The notes beneath the pieces were generated by a model. It did not search any database. It was not told the origin of the DNA and saw nothing but the letters and a program-made list of their open reading frames with translations. The position numbers were made by a program, and so were the translations under genes. DNA of 64,000 bases from Quercus robur. Lineage: Eukaryota > Streptophyta > Magnoliopsida > Fagales > Fagaceae. Each line of letters opens with the position of its first letter. The first letter of the stretch is position 1. Shown piece by piece: positions 22,235 through 32,980 of this stretch. The DNA is taken from NCBI RefSeq assembly GCF_932294415.1, contig NC_065536.1:9654974-9718973 (forward strand), in the 5' to 3' direction.

Positions 22235-22937
22235 ATGTATATAAGAATTGTGAGAATAATATTTTCCAAGATAACATCCTAAAAATTTGGACTAATAGAT
22301 GCATTGAAGACATTTTTAAAGTTAATGGCATCCTTTTCAAAAAGAAAACAAAGGGAAGAGAAAGATGCATATCTTTCACATCCGTAAATTTATAAATTCT
22401 TGGTGATCAATATTTGATGTTGTAGTTATAGTCTAATGTGATTTGTATAATAAATGGTTTGGAGATTTTCAATTTTCAGTTCAATAACACGCTTTTTAGA
22501 CTCAAAAAACTGAACCAAACGAGCACTAAAGTAGATACAAAACTCTGAGATTAAATTCTTTTGTCATAAAAGTCATCGAATGCCATTTAGCAATATACAA
22601 TTTGAATCAAAGATTAATGCGAGTTTACATATCCCTTCAATCAGTTAGCCATTCATGAGAGAGAGAGAGAGAGTATATTCAATGGGGCAGATTAGATTGG
22701 ACCAAGTCTATCAACTTTTCCACAAAAAAGAGCCTGGGCTAGCAATAATAGATGCAAGATCCATGGACTTGGGCTAGCATCAGAGCATATGTGGCCTGCA
22801 CAACCCACGTATACATTTGCCTCCCAAATGTAACACAATTTATAGTGGGCCTTTCAAATTACAGATCCACCATGACCATAAAATAAGATAAAACTGTCCA
22901 AAAATTAAAATGCAATTTACACCCTCAATTTTTTTTA
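22235..22937. other. Intergenic
   Basis: A short (GA)n lies at about 22,658-22,673. The rest shows no recognisable feature. Confidence 0.5.
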
Positions 22938-24784
22938 GGCGTAAATGCACTTTTAGTCCCTACATTTTGACGTTTTTTCATTTTAGTCCCTACATTTTAA
23001 TTTTTCCACTTTTAGTCCCTGATTCAAATTTACGCGTTCTATTTTGGTCCTTTCCGTTAAGCCACCAACGGAAATTGCTTAGGTGGCAAACTGATACTAA
23101 CGTGGTCAATTAAAAAATTAAAAAAAAAATTTAATTAGCATTTCGAAAATGCCATGTCAGCTTTTTAATATAACAAAATTTATTAATGAATTTTAACAAA
23201 ATTAAAAAACAAAAAACAAAATTAAAAATAATAAAACCCTTCAATTCATATCTAATTCATTTTGAACAAGAACACAATCACAAATTTAAACAACACAAAC
23301 CCAGAACCAAACACAAAAAACACAAACACAAATTTAAACATTAACACAAGATCATAAACACAAACACAAACAACACAATAACAAACATAAACCAATTAAA
23401 AAGAGTAATTAAAATTTTTTCTTTTTTTTCTTTTCATTATTTTCGGAAGAACAAAGTAACATGTTCTTCGTGTTCTTCGGGGTTGCCCAGAAAATTCAAA
23501 TAATCAAAATCCCTTTCCTCCACCGAATCCTCCAACAAATCAAACCCACAAACCCAGAAAAATAATAAAATCCACATGAAAAAAACAAACCCAGATAAAA
23601 TTGATAAATTAAACATGAACACATTATATATTTGAACAAGAACACAAACCCAGCAAATTTAAAACCAAAAAAATTAAATTCAAACCCAGTAAAATGAAAT
23701 CTGAGCCTCCAAATCTCACATCCCAGCAAACCCAAGCAACCACCAACAAATTGGCAAAACCCAACCCACCACCACTCCACTGACCACCCACACCACCAAC
23801 AGATCTGAACAAAACCACCCAGCGACAACTTTCTCATCAATACATCGATACCTGGGCTTCAAAGTTGTGCAAACCACGTTAGAGCCGAACCCACTAGTCA
23901 CTAGATTCAATCAATCAATCAGTAAATCTCACCTCTATCTCCTCTATCATCCTTCGCCCCCCCTCTCTCTCTCTCTCTGAAACCAAAGCCCGAAGAGCAA
24001 CGAAGACCAAGATTGTCCATCGATTTGTATGTGGGACATGTTTGTTAATCTGGATTTGCTGTGTGGGTTTGAATCAGTGGTTTTGGGTTTAAATCGGCCA
24101 GCTGCTTTAAGTTTCAGTGGTTGCTGGGTTGGTTTCTTTAAGTTTCAGTGGTTGTTATTGGGGGTTTGTTTGAGTTTCGGTTGCTGGGGTTTTGTTCGCG
24201 GTGGTGGTGGATGATTTTGTTCGAGGAGTTTTGGGTGCTGCTCAACTTTAATTTTGGGTTTAGTTTTGGAATTGAATCAGAGGTTGAATACATTCACCAC
24301 TGCTGCCTTACAAGTTGCCGATCTCACCGCCGTCGACCTTACATGCCGCCAACTCGCCACTGGTCTCGCTCCTCACCGATATGAGTTTCTGGGTTGTGGG
24401 TTGATTTCGTGGGTTTATGGTGTGGTTCTTTGGTTGATTTTGGATTGTGGGTTGTGATGGTGTTGATGGTGAGTTTTAGGTGGTGATCTTGTTTTATGGG
24501 TCTTAGGAGTTTATGTTTTTTTTTTTGTTAAAATTCATTAATAAATTTTGTTATATTAAAAAGCTGACATGGCATTTTTTAAATGTTAATTAAATTTTTT
24601 TATTATTTTTTAATTGACCACGTTAGTATCAGTTTGCCACCTAAGCAATTTCCGTTGGTGCTTAACGGAAAGGACCAAAATAGAACGCGTAAATTTGAAT
24701 CAGGGACTAAAAGTGGAAAAATTAAAATGTAGGGACTAAAATGGAAAAACGTCAAAATGTAGGGACTAAAAGTGCATTTACGCC
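22938..24784. mobile_element. Mutator-type element, 1.85 kb, related to the one at 14,233
   Basis: The termini are exact inverses (GGCGTAAATGCACTTTTAGT; right end agtgcatttacgcc). The flanking 9-mers are both TTTTTTTTA (22,929-22,937 and 24,785-24,793); the match is perfect but low complexity. The left part (to about 23,590) closely matches the left arm of the 14,233 element. The matched right arm is only about 275 bp (24,510-24,784), so this copy is not a complete foldback. The interior (23,690-24,500) is GC-richer and has Gly/Trp/Phe-rich frames on both strands. It may be captured host DNA, but no domain is recognisable. Confidence 0.9.
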
Positions 24785-24793
24785 TTTTTTTTA

Positions 24794-26940
24794 AAGAAGT
24801 AGATTTTACACCATAAGATGATGGAAAACAATATCAATATACACCTTCGTTATGGACCATCACATTTTAGTTATTAATCTGTCTAAAAATAATGTTTATA
24901 TTTTTTTTTTTTTACTATACTCAATTTGAAACATCTTTTTTAGATTTAAGATTCAATCCTCACATAAATCAAAAATCAGTTGATGTCTTAATCTGACAAT
25001 AAAGAGCATTATAATAAACGAACGTCATATATTGAAACTCTCTTTAAAAAAGTGAGTTAGTTATAATAAATATTAATGGAAATAGCACATTGATATTTTT
25101 GTATTATTTGAGGATGTAAATGGTAAGCTTTCACAGTCAATGGACCAATTTAAATGCAAACAGACACTTTTTTTTTTTTCTTTTTTTTTTCTTTTTTTTG
25201 AGAATCAAAAGCAATCAGACACTGATTAAACAATGTAACCAAAAAAAAAAAATGTATGAAGAACATAATATCTTGCTCTAAGCTTTTGACACAAGGCCCA
25301 CAGCTTTAGTAGGGTTTAGGTTTAGGGTCTAGTAAATTGTAAGTTTTTTAGTAGAACATGAAAAAAATAGTAATGATAAAAAAGGACACATAAATTTTAA
25401 GTTTTTTGATAGGGGTCCCCTTTTACGCTTTTTCTTTCTGAGTAAAAAATAAGAAAATAAAAAGAATATAATGTCTTGCTCTGAGTTTGTGACCCACTGC
25501 CCACATAGATTCGATGCTAAACTTCTCAAAATCCATCGAGATTGCAAACCTAAGCCCAATCCATTTCAATGGCTCCACCATCCTCCTGAAATTTTAACCT
25601 ACTGTATGGCTCTATCCACAGAAAGACAAACCTGAAAACCGTGAAAATGCAAACACATGTGGGTATTTTTCACTTTTAGCCCTTTTCCTATTTTCATTCT
25701 TGACCAACAAAACAACTCACATGAACGTCTAGTTTTGTGTTTTTTTGCTGAATGTAAGTACAGAATATAAAAACATTTTTAATACCCAAAGATACTCTTT
25801 TTACAATATTGATGCAAATTTTTGTTGTTTAAAGGTCACCATAACTTGTGGTTTTGAACTTTGAAGGTGCTTATTAATTAACCGCCCGACAAAAATTGAT
25901 TATGGGCCTCAAAAAAAAAAAATTCTGACATGTCATGTGGCATAGTGGAACTGACAAAACATGAAATTATAGCATATATATTGTTTGGCTTGAGAGAAAG
26001 AGCCACTGCTCTTAGTACAATCATTCAAGAATGTGAAAAATAAGAAAAACCAGTCGTGTAAGTAATCCAAAACGATTCTATGGAATATATAGACTTCTAA
26101 AACTACATGACAGAAACTGCCTGATCCAAGGCCATTTCAAGGACAATCACTCGTGGAGTCGTGGGACACTAAAAATAGGGTAAAAAACACATAGGGTCCA
26201 TAATATTTGTCTCGAGCCCCAACAATTTCCAATTCATTAGTAAGGTTGCTATGTGCTAACTAGCCTAGTAAAGTTAGTTTAGTAGCCAGATGGGGCTTTG
26301 CTAAGTGATTGAATAGATTTAATATTTGGATTCATATTTGTTTATCTCAGGCCTCAAGGCACTCTTGATTCTCTTGAATGAATATTTATGTACTTTAGCA
26401 TGCATTTGGATTAGCTTTGTACTGAAAATTTATTTGCTTATTTCTTGAAATTTGACAAAAATATGGTTGTGTATATATATTTTTTTTAATTGGGTTTGAA
26501 AAAATTATACATAAACAAATTTAAAAATAAGCTAATTAAAAAAAATAAAAATAAAAATAAAAAATAAAAAAGAAGAAGAAAGAAATAAACCCATGTAGTT
26601 GACTAGCTGCGCATCTCAATTAGTCTTTAAAATAAACAAGCTAGAAAGTAAGATTAAAGCAGCACTTTCTGCTCTTTTTCTTGGAAGATTTATAAACAAG
26701 TGAGCCTCTATCTTTTCTTTTTTTGAGCAAACTAGTGAGTCTCTTTATCTAGCTGAGTTGAGGTATTTTTTTGGTTTCATACTAATGTACAGGATTTGGG
26801 TCCAGTCCCCAGTGTAGAGAAATATCCAATGTGGTCCCTCATCAGTCACCACATAGTGTTTGTTTCAATTCCAAGTTAGCTCTAGGCCAAGCCAAATTGC
26901 CCATGTATACCGGCAGTGTATGGTGTAGGTATGACTCATC
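24794..26940. other. Intergenic, AT-rich, local duplication
   Basis: Two similar stretches at 25,260-25,310 and 25,463-25,510 share 'tcttgctct(a/g)ag(c/t)tt(t/g)tgac' and indicate a ~200-bp local duplication. Between them, 25,311-25,328 contains two telomere-type units (tttagg tttaggg). T-rich tracts at 24,899-24,914 and 25,167-25,200. No gene-like frame is seen. Confidence 0.5.
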
Positions 26941-27215
26941 TCTCTTTTTATGGTTAGGTGAGAGACAACACAGAGCCTAATGCCTTATATAAGGTAATGA
27001 AATCAATTTTAGTCCCACCAAACCATAGATACCACTTAGTGAACCAAAAAACAGAAACATATATGAACTTCTAAGTGGAGCCATTAAAAGTGTGGGAAAG
27101 AGACTAGCAGTCTTAGCCTCCCATAATTCGACAATGAAGATCTTGATTTTTCATTGATGTGTTTCTTTTAGTTTTTTAATGGAAGATCACCATGAGAAAG
27201 TGATGGACCATCTGT
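26941..27215 (+). repeat. Dispersed repeat, copy 2 (formin upstream region)
   Basis: Similar to 1385-1610. It lies about 650 bp upstream of the formin start codon. An imperfect 26-bp tandem duplication (ttagactatcaccctctaaa twice) follows at 27,257-27,302. Confidence 0.5.
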
Positions 27216-27833
27216 TTTTTCTTCCCCCCTTTTAATTATGGGGGTTGGAGAAAACTTAGACTATCACCCTCTAAATAGTTAGACTATCACCCTCTAAATA
27301 GTTAGGCAAGTGCAACAACATTGGACCCACCTAGGGCCTATTTGCATTGTTTTGACTTGATGACTTTTAGCTACTTAAAAGCTTTTTTCAACTCTAAAAT
27401 CCATGACCTCTAAAGTATCACATATTAAAAGCTTTTGAACTCTAAAATGCAATCAATACAACTGAAGAAAATGATAAGCTACTGAAGAGCAGAAAACATG
27501 CTCAGCTTTTCTCTAATAAAACGCATAAAAGGTAATAAGACAAAAAGATTGAGTCAAAATAATGAAAAAGGAAGGTTTTCAGAAGACAAGGTATGATGCA
27601 TATTAACAGTGTTTTGCAGAAGAATTTATGGAGATAAGAAGAGATATGTGTACATGAATCGAGAAGTAAAGAAGGCCCAGTACAACAACTGCCAGGCTCA
27701 GGGGTTCCTTGGAGTAGCATTAAAGGCTTTCTGACTTGATCTTCATTTCACATTACCAACACCACTCAAAATAAAGGAGAAAAAGAATAAAACAAAAAGG
27801 AGAGGCAAATTTATAAGCAGAAAGTTTCATTGG

Positions 27834-27893
27834 ATGCCTTTGATGATTTCTGTTGCAAGAACATGGGTTATGATTCTGAGATTCTCCGCATGA
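27834..27893 (+). promoter_or_regulatory. Upstream ORF overlapping the formin start
   Basis: A 19-codon frame ([19 protein letters not shown]) starts 29 bases before the chosen formin ATG (27,863), in another frame. Its stop TGA (27,891-27,893) overlaps a second in-frame formin ATG (27,890) as ATGA. If the transcript includes it, it could reduce initiation at 27,863 and favour restart at 27,890. Whether it lies in the mature leader is not shown. Confidence 0.4.
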
Positions 27894-30800
27894 TCTTCAT
27901 CATCATATTCATGCTTCTATCATTACAATACACCCACATTTTTGTTGCTGGTTCTGTGTTAAATGCAGCAGGAGACTTAAATGCTCATGGCTTGCTGTAC
28001 CTCAGAGAGGACAACGGTGATAGGATTGAAAACAACATCCAGAAAGTTTCAGGAGAAGATGAGAATGAAGAAAAGGGTGCTTTAATAGTGGAAAAGTTTA
28101 GAGCTTTACTTGGACTGAAGAGCTTCCACATAAGAAGTCCATCACATAGAGGTTCTGAACACTTGTCCCCATCACCCTCTCCATCACCATCCATTGAACC
28201 TGAAGAAGCTCCAGCTCCAGCTCCAGCTCCTGTTCATGTTCCAATGCTGCATATCCATGCCCATCCTCATCCTCCATCACACAGGTCAAGTTCAATCCCA
28301 CCACACCACAAGAAACAGGATGGAGATACAGGCAGAATAAGAACAATTCTTATTGCAACCATTGTGTCTGCAGGAGCTGCTTTCTTAGTTTGTGCTCTTG
28401 GACTCATCTGGGTCTGCAGGAAACGCAGAAAAGATAGAAAGAAGCCCTCAAGAATTGTGTCAGTCTACAGCAAAAAAGGAGGCACCAGAAGTAAATTAAA
28501 GAATGTGAGTACTCAAAATTCAGCAAGCAAGGTGAGCCAAAATACTGGCCTTGATCTCTTTTACCTTAATTCATTAGGTACTGATTTAGAGCAACAGGCT
28601 TGTTATCTCAAGCAAACTTGTGAAACTGTAAACACATCATCAAATCATAGCACCCCAAAATTTACATTGCTTGAGAGGGAAGAATCAAAGAAAGAACTTT
28701 TAAGGATAGAATCCGATAATGTCAGTAGTTCTTCCACAAGGGAAATTACATCTGTTCATGAGGATAATGAGTCAATCAAATATGAATCAGATGGTGGTAA
28801 CTCCTCATCTGGTGATAAAATTATTCCCATGGATTGTCATTCCTCTGATGATGAATCCTTCCATTCTTTTGGAGAATCACTTCCTTCAAATGTCAGGCAT
28901 TCCAATGCTTCAGCTGGTTGTCTTAGTGAGACATCAGAAATTTTCTCTAAAGAAGAGTCACATATTAAGCCTTCCTTGGCCAACTCTACAGATTTACCAA
29001 TGCCTCTAGCTACCCCAGATCTTGACTCAATTCGAGAATCAACTTCACCAACACAAAATTCACAATCTCCAAGCAATAATAAACAGGAAAAACAAACATT
29101 TGATTGTTCTTTAGAGTGTCAGAAAAGTTTAAAGTCCCCACCACCACCACCTCCTCCACCTCCACCCCCTCCTCCCCCATGTGTGACATTTTTTCCTTCT
29201 TCAACTAGAATTGCATCTAAAGCTTCATGTTCTTTCACATTGCCAAATATATCATCTCCAAGAAATTCAGCTTCTTCATCAGGATCAAACTTAACTCCAC
29301 AAAGAGACTTGCCATCTTCTCCTCAAACCCCTCCAAAACAACCACAAACTCCACCTTGCATTCCACCACCACCTTGTCCACCTCCTTTTCTGAAAGGAAA
29401 GAATATCTCTGCCAAAGGCCCACCTCCTCCACCATCTCTACTGCCTCAATTTACTCCACTGGGCAAAGATGGAGCTCCATTACCAAAATTGAAGCCACTC
29501 CACTGGGACAAGGTTAGAGCTGCCCCTGATCGTTCTATGGTGTGGGATAAGCTGCGGTCAAGTTCATTTGAGTAAGTTGGTTTATTTTATTTGTTTACAA
29601 TTTACTTCATCTTTCTGTATCGCATTGAACATATTATGGATAATGAAACAGGTTTGACGAGGAAATGATTGAATCACTTTTTGGATACAATCTACAAAAT
29701 TCAATGAAGAGTGATGAAGCAAAGAGCAAGACTCCTTCTCCAAGCAAGCATGTCCTTGATCCAAAGAGACTACAGAACATAACTATATTGTCAAAAGCCT
29801 TGAATATGTCTGCTGAGGAAGCATGTGAAGCACTAATACAAGGTAAAACTTCTAAGCTCTAAACAATAAGTAATTGTGATCAAGTACTACTTTTCAGAAT
29901 GCAGTGGTCAGGAGCATGGAGTAACAATAAATGTGAACTAAAAACACACTAATTTTATAAATGCCTAAATTAATTTGCTAGGTGAATTCTAGCACTTGGA
30001 CTTTTAAGTTTGAATGTCATTTTGTAAGATTGTTGATCAAGAAATTTTGGCATTGCACTACAGTTATTTTTTTCTATTTGTTGCATGACTAATGGGAATT
30101 TTTGAAGAATGATGGCTCTTGTAGTCCTGTAGTTCCAGCAAATGGATTATTAATTGCAGATTACTAAAAATTTTCTCAAAACTAAGTTCTGGGGAGAGAG
30201 AATCAATCTCCAACATACAATTTATGGTGTTTAAACAATTTAAAGTGCAGATATACACATGCCATCACCTGATTAAAAAATTTTTACCAATGGTGGAAAG
30301 CAGGGAATGGCTTGTCTTTGCAACAACTGGAGGCATTAGTGAAGATGGTACCTAACAAGGAAGAAGAGGCTAAGCTCTGTAGCTATAAAGGAGACATTAA
30401 TGAACTGGGGTCTGCTGAGAAGGTTCTCAAACTAATTCTTAGGATACCATTCGCCTTTCTACGAGTTGAAGCCATGCTCTACAGAGAAACTTTTGAAGAT
30501 GAGGTGGTTCACTTGAGGAACTCTTTTTCAATGCTGGAGGTAATCATCAAATCACAACCACATCACTTTTCATCAAAACCAATGATTTCAATACAATGAT
30601 CACTCTTAATCTTATTTATATTTGTTACTAGGAGGCGTGCAAAGAACTTAGATCAAGCAGGCTTTTCTTAAAGCTACTTGAAGCCGTGCTCAAAACAGGC
30701 AACCGTATGAATGTTGGAACAATCAGAGGAGGTGCTAGAGCATTTAAGCTTGATGCCCTCCTTAAACTTGCTGATGTGAAAGGAACTGATGGCAAAACTA

Positions 30801-31360
30801 CCTTACTACACTTTGTCGTTCAAGAAATTATCCGGTCAGAGGGAATTAGAGTTTCAGATAGCATTATGGGGAGGATCAGCCAGAAAAATAAAAGTAAAAC
30901 TGCTGAAGAGAAGGAAGAAGATTACAGAAGAATGGGCCTAGATCTTGTTTCTGGTCTAAGTACTGAACTCTACAATGTGAAAAAGACAGCTGCAATTGAC
31001 TTGGATGTTATTGCAACCTCTGTATCAAACCTATCAGATGGAATGGCTAAACTGCAACATCTAGTACATAAAGACTTGTGTAGGGATGAACAAAATGCGA
31101 ACTTTGTCAACTCAATGAGATCCTTCCTAAATTATGCAGAGAAAAATCTGAAAGAGTTGCAGGGTGATGAAAATATGGTCCTTACACATGTCAAAGAAAT
31201 TACTGAGTACTTTCATGGAGACGTGAGCAAAGACGAAGCCAACCCACTTCGAATATTTGTCATTGTGAGAGACTTTCTGGGGATGTTAGACCATGTTTGC
31301 AAAGAGCTTAGAAGCTCTAAAACCCCACGTAGTCCCAATCCTCTGGCACCATTCCGGTAG
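27863..31360 (+). CDS. Class I formin-like protein (FH1-FH2), four exons
   Basis: Exons are 27,863-29,571, 29,652-29,842, 30,304-30,539 and 30,632-31,360. All junctions are GT-AG and the frame is kept: 954 residues. Formins nucleate and elongate actin filaments; class I plant formins anchor this to membranes. Order: N-terminal hydrophobic signal segment (residues 10-29), acidic and Pro/Ser-rich outer region (about 100-150, SPSPSPSP then APAPAPAP), one membrane helix (about 162-185) followed by a basic RKRRKDRKK stop, a long Ser-rich linker, and FH1 with a run of 14 prolines near 426. FH2 runs from about 540 ([12 protein letters not shown]) to 940, with [23 protein letters not shown] and [11 protein letters not shown]. 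Length fits class I. The ATG at 27,863 is the first in frame; 27,890 would also give a good signal peptide. Two decayed copies lie at 52-55 kb and 61.5 kb. Confidence 0.93.
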
Positions 31361-32461
31361 GCTAAATTACTTGGTGTGTTCAAGAGATCGATACAGCCCA
31401 TTACCAATCAGGTTGTAACATTTTTTTTAATATTTTTTATTTTTTTATGTAGAGCTTTGAAATATGTAGATTGAATTGTTTGCAATGGTTGATTTTAAGG
31501 GACTGTTGGGTTGAATTGAGTAGAGTAGACTGAAATGTTATTTGAGGAAATGCAATGACAATTAATAGTATATTGAAACACCTAAATGCAGATCCAAATT
31601 AGAATTCACATGTTACTGCTAGGAAAGACAAAACCAGACAGTAACAGTCATTAATTTCTGCCCTGAACAAATTTATTTTGTACTTATATTAGGGGCAGTG
31701 GCTTGTCAAGCAAATACCTGTTTAAGAGAATGTCTGAGATGATTCAATCGAACAATCTTTGTTTATGTTACTGCACAATGCTTGTTTTTATTAGGTAGTT
31801 TTTTGGCTTTTTGCCCTTTAAGCACTGTTAGTCTAATACACCATATTTTCACAACAACCTTTCTTATCAAAATTAGCACCTTATCTACTACAGAATTTTC
31901 TCCATGCAATGATTATAAACTTCGACAAGCCAGTTTCCAACCTTTTAGGTTTCACTTTTCATTATGTAAAAAATCAAGAGATTGAACTCTGTAACAAGAA
32001 CATATGTAATTACTAAATTCATTAAAAAAATATTTTTTTTGACTTTGCCATGAATGCCATCCAAAAATTCTTTACTATATAAATTTCTCCTTTTCACATG
32101 CTAATAACTCGTTAAAAATAAAAAATAAAGAAAATTCAAAATTTTATAAAATAGCCCAATAAGGACCAATGTAGTCAAAAATTGTAAACTCAAAACCCTA
32201 TCAACTCAATGACATTAACTATTCTCCACAATCTAGGGTTCAAATCACCCTTCCCCAATTTGCAACAATTTATACTAAAAAGAAGTCAATATATTGCAAT
32301 GAATTACTATAGGGTCAAATTAGACAAATTTGTACTTCCAATCTGATCAAATTGTATGTTCTATACATATTCATACCAAGAAAACAGGGGGAAAAAAAAA
32401 CAAATCTTTTATACAACAAGAAACCAAGAAATCGTTTCTTGTGCATCAAGCCAAGCCAACC
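31361..32461. repeat. Formin 3' flank, family R1, copy 1
   Basis: Downstream of the formin stop, 31,610-32,370 is similar to 35,850-36,290, 36,300-36,860 and 55,120-55,700. Shared blocks include 'gcacaatgctt(g/a)tttt', 'accatattttcacaac', 'tatcaaaattag', 'gccagtttccaacctttt' and 'ttgctatgaa'-type ends. It marks the flank that was carried along in the local duplications. No coding frame is conserved among the copies. Confidence 0.7.
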
Positions 32462-32980
32462 TTAGGTGACCCTTTTGGCACGGTTTCTTCTACTCATGTC
32501 CTCCTCGGGTGCACATCTTTTCTTCCCATTAACTTGAACGTCTTGCCTCTCAACCTTATTAGTCTCTTGTTGTTTTCTCGGCAAAACCAACAGACCAGCA
32601 CCAACATCATACGCTTTTCGACTCGACTCGTCGCTGAGAGCCTCCCATGCGGAGGTAATGATTCGAAGAGCACCATGTGCAGCCGGGGAACAAATCATAT
32701 CAGGGTGCACCAACTTGACCAACTTGCAGTACTTGGATGTAATAGTGTCTACGCTGAGAGATGGGTCAGGTTTTAGGCCAAGAATTCGATAGAGATCACT
32801 GTGTCCCAACTTGTTCTTCTTAGTCTCAGCCACATAGTAAGCTCTGTAAACGGCGTAGTGCTTGTCCACGTTGTAAAAGTAAGGGTCGACTTTGTTTGCC
32901 GCAGTCGCTAGTTCATACGCCTCCTTGTGGTTTCCTTTGAGCCACTTCTCTTTGGCCATGTCTAACAACATATCAGTCAT
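32462..32980 (-). CDS. Small J-domain (Hsp40-type) protein
   Basis: A single-exon frame of 172 residues from an ATG at 32,980. The N-terminal part (MAKEKWLKGNHKEAYELATAANKVDP, in two pieces) is the helical lead-in seen in a plant J-protein family. The J-domain follows at about residues 61-125: DLYRILGL, then KLVKLVHPD with the HPD motif that stimulates Hsp70 ATPase, then ITSAWEALSDESSRKAYD. The tail is basic (KKRCAPEEDMSRRNRAKRV) and could act as a nuclear signal, which is inference. Family members are often longer, so this is a short form. It probably acts as a co-chaperone in the nucleus or cytosol; its Hsp70 partner is not known. It faces the formin gene tail to tail. A truncated copy lies at 38,198-38,455. 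Confidence 0.88.
   Translation of the reverse strand: MTDMLLDMAKEKWLKGNHKEAYELATAANKVDPYFYNVDKHYAVYRAYYVAETKKNKLGHSDLYRILGLKPDPSLSVDTITSKYCKLVKLVHPDMICSPAAHGALRIITSAWEALSDESSRKAYDVGAGLLVLPRKQQETNKVERQDVQVNGKKRCAPEEDMSRRNRAKRVT

Noticed and set aside
28098..29204. Reverse-strand and off-frame ORFs over the formin exon 1
   Set aside because: They are shadows of the formin coding exon; Pro, Ser and Glu codon bias leaves antisense frames open. None has a recognisable domain.
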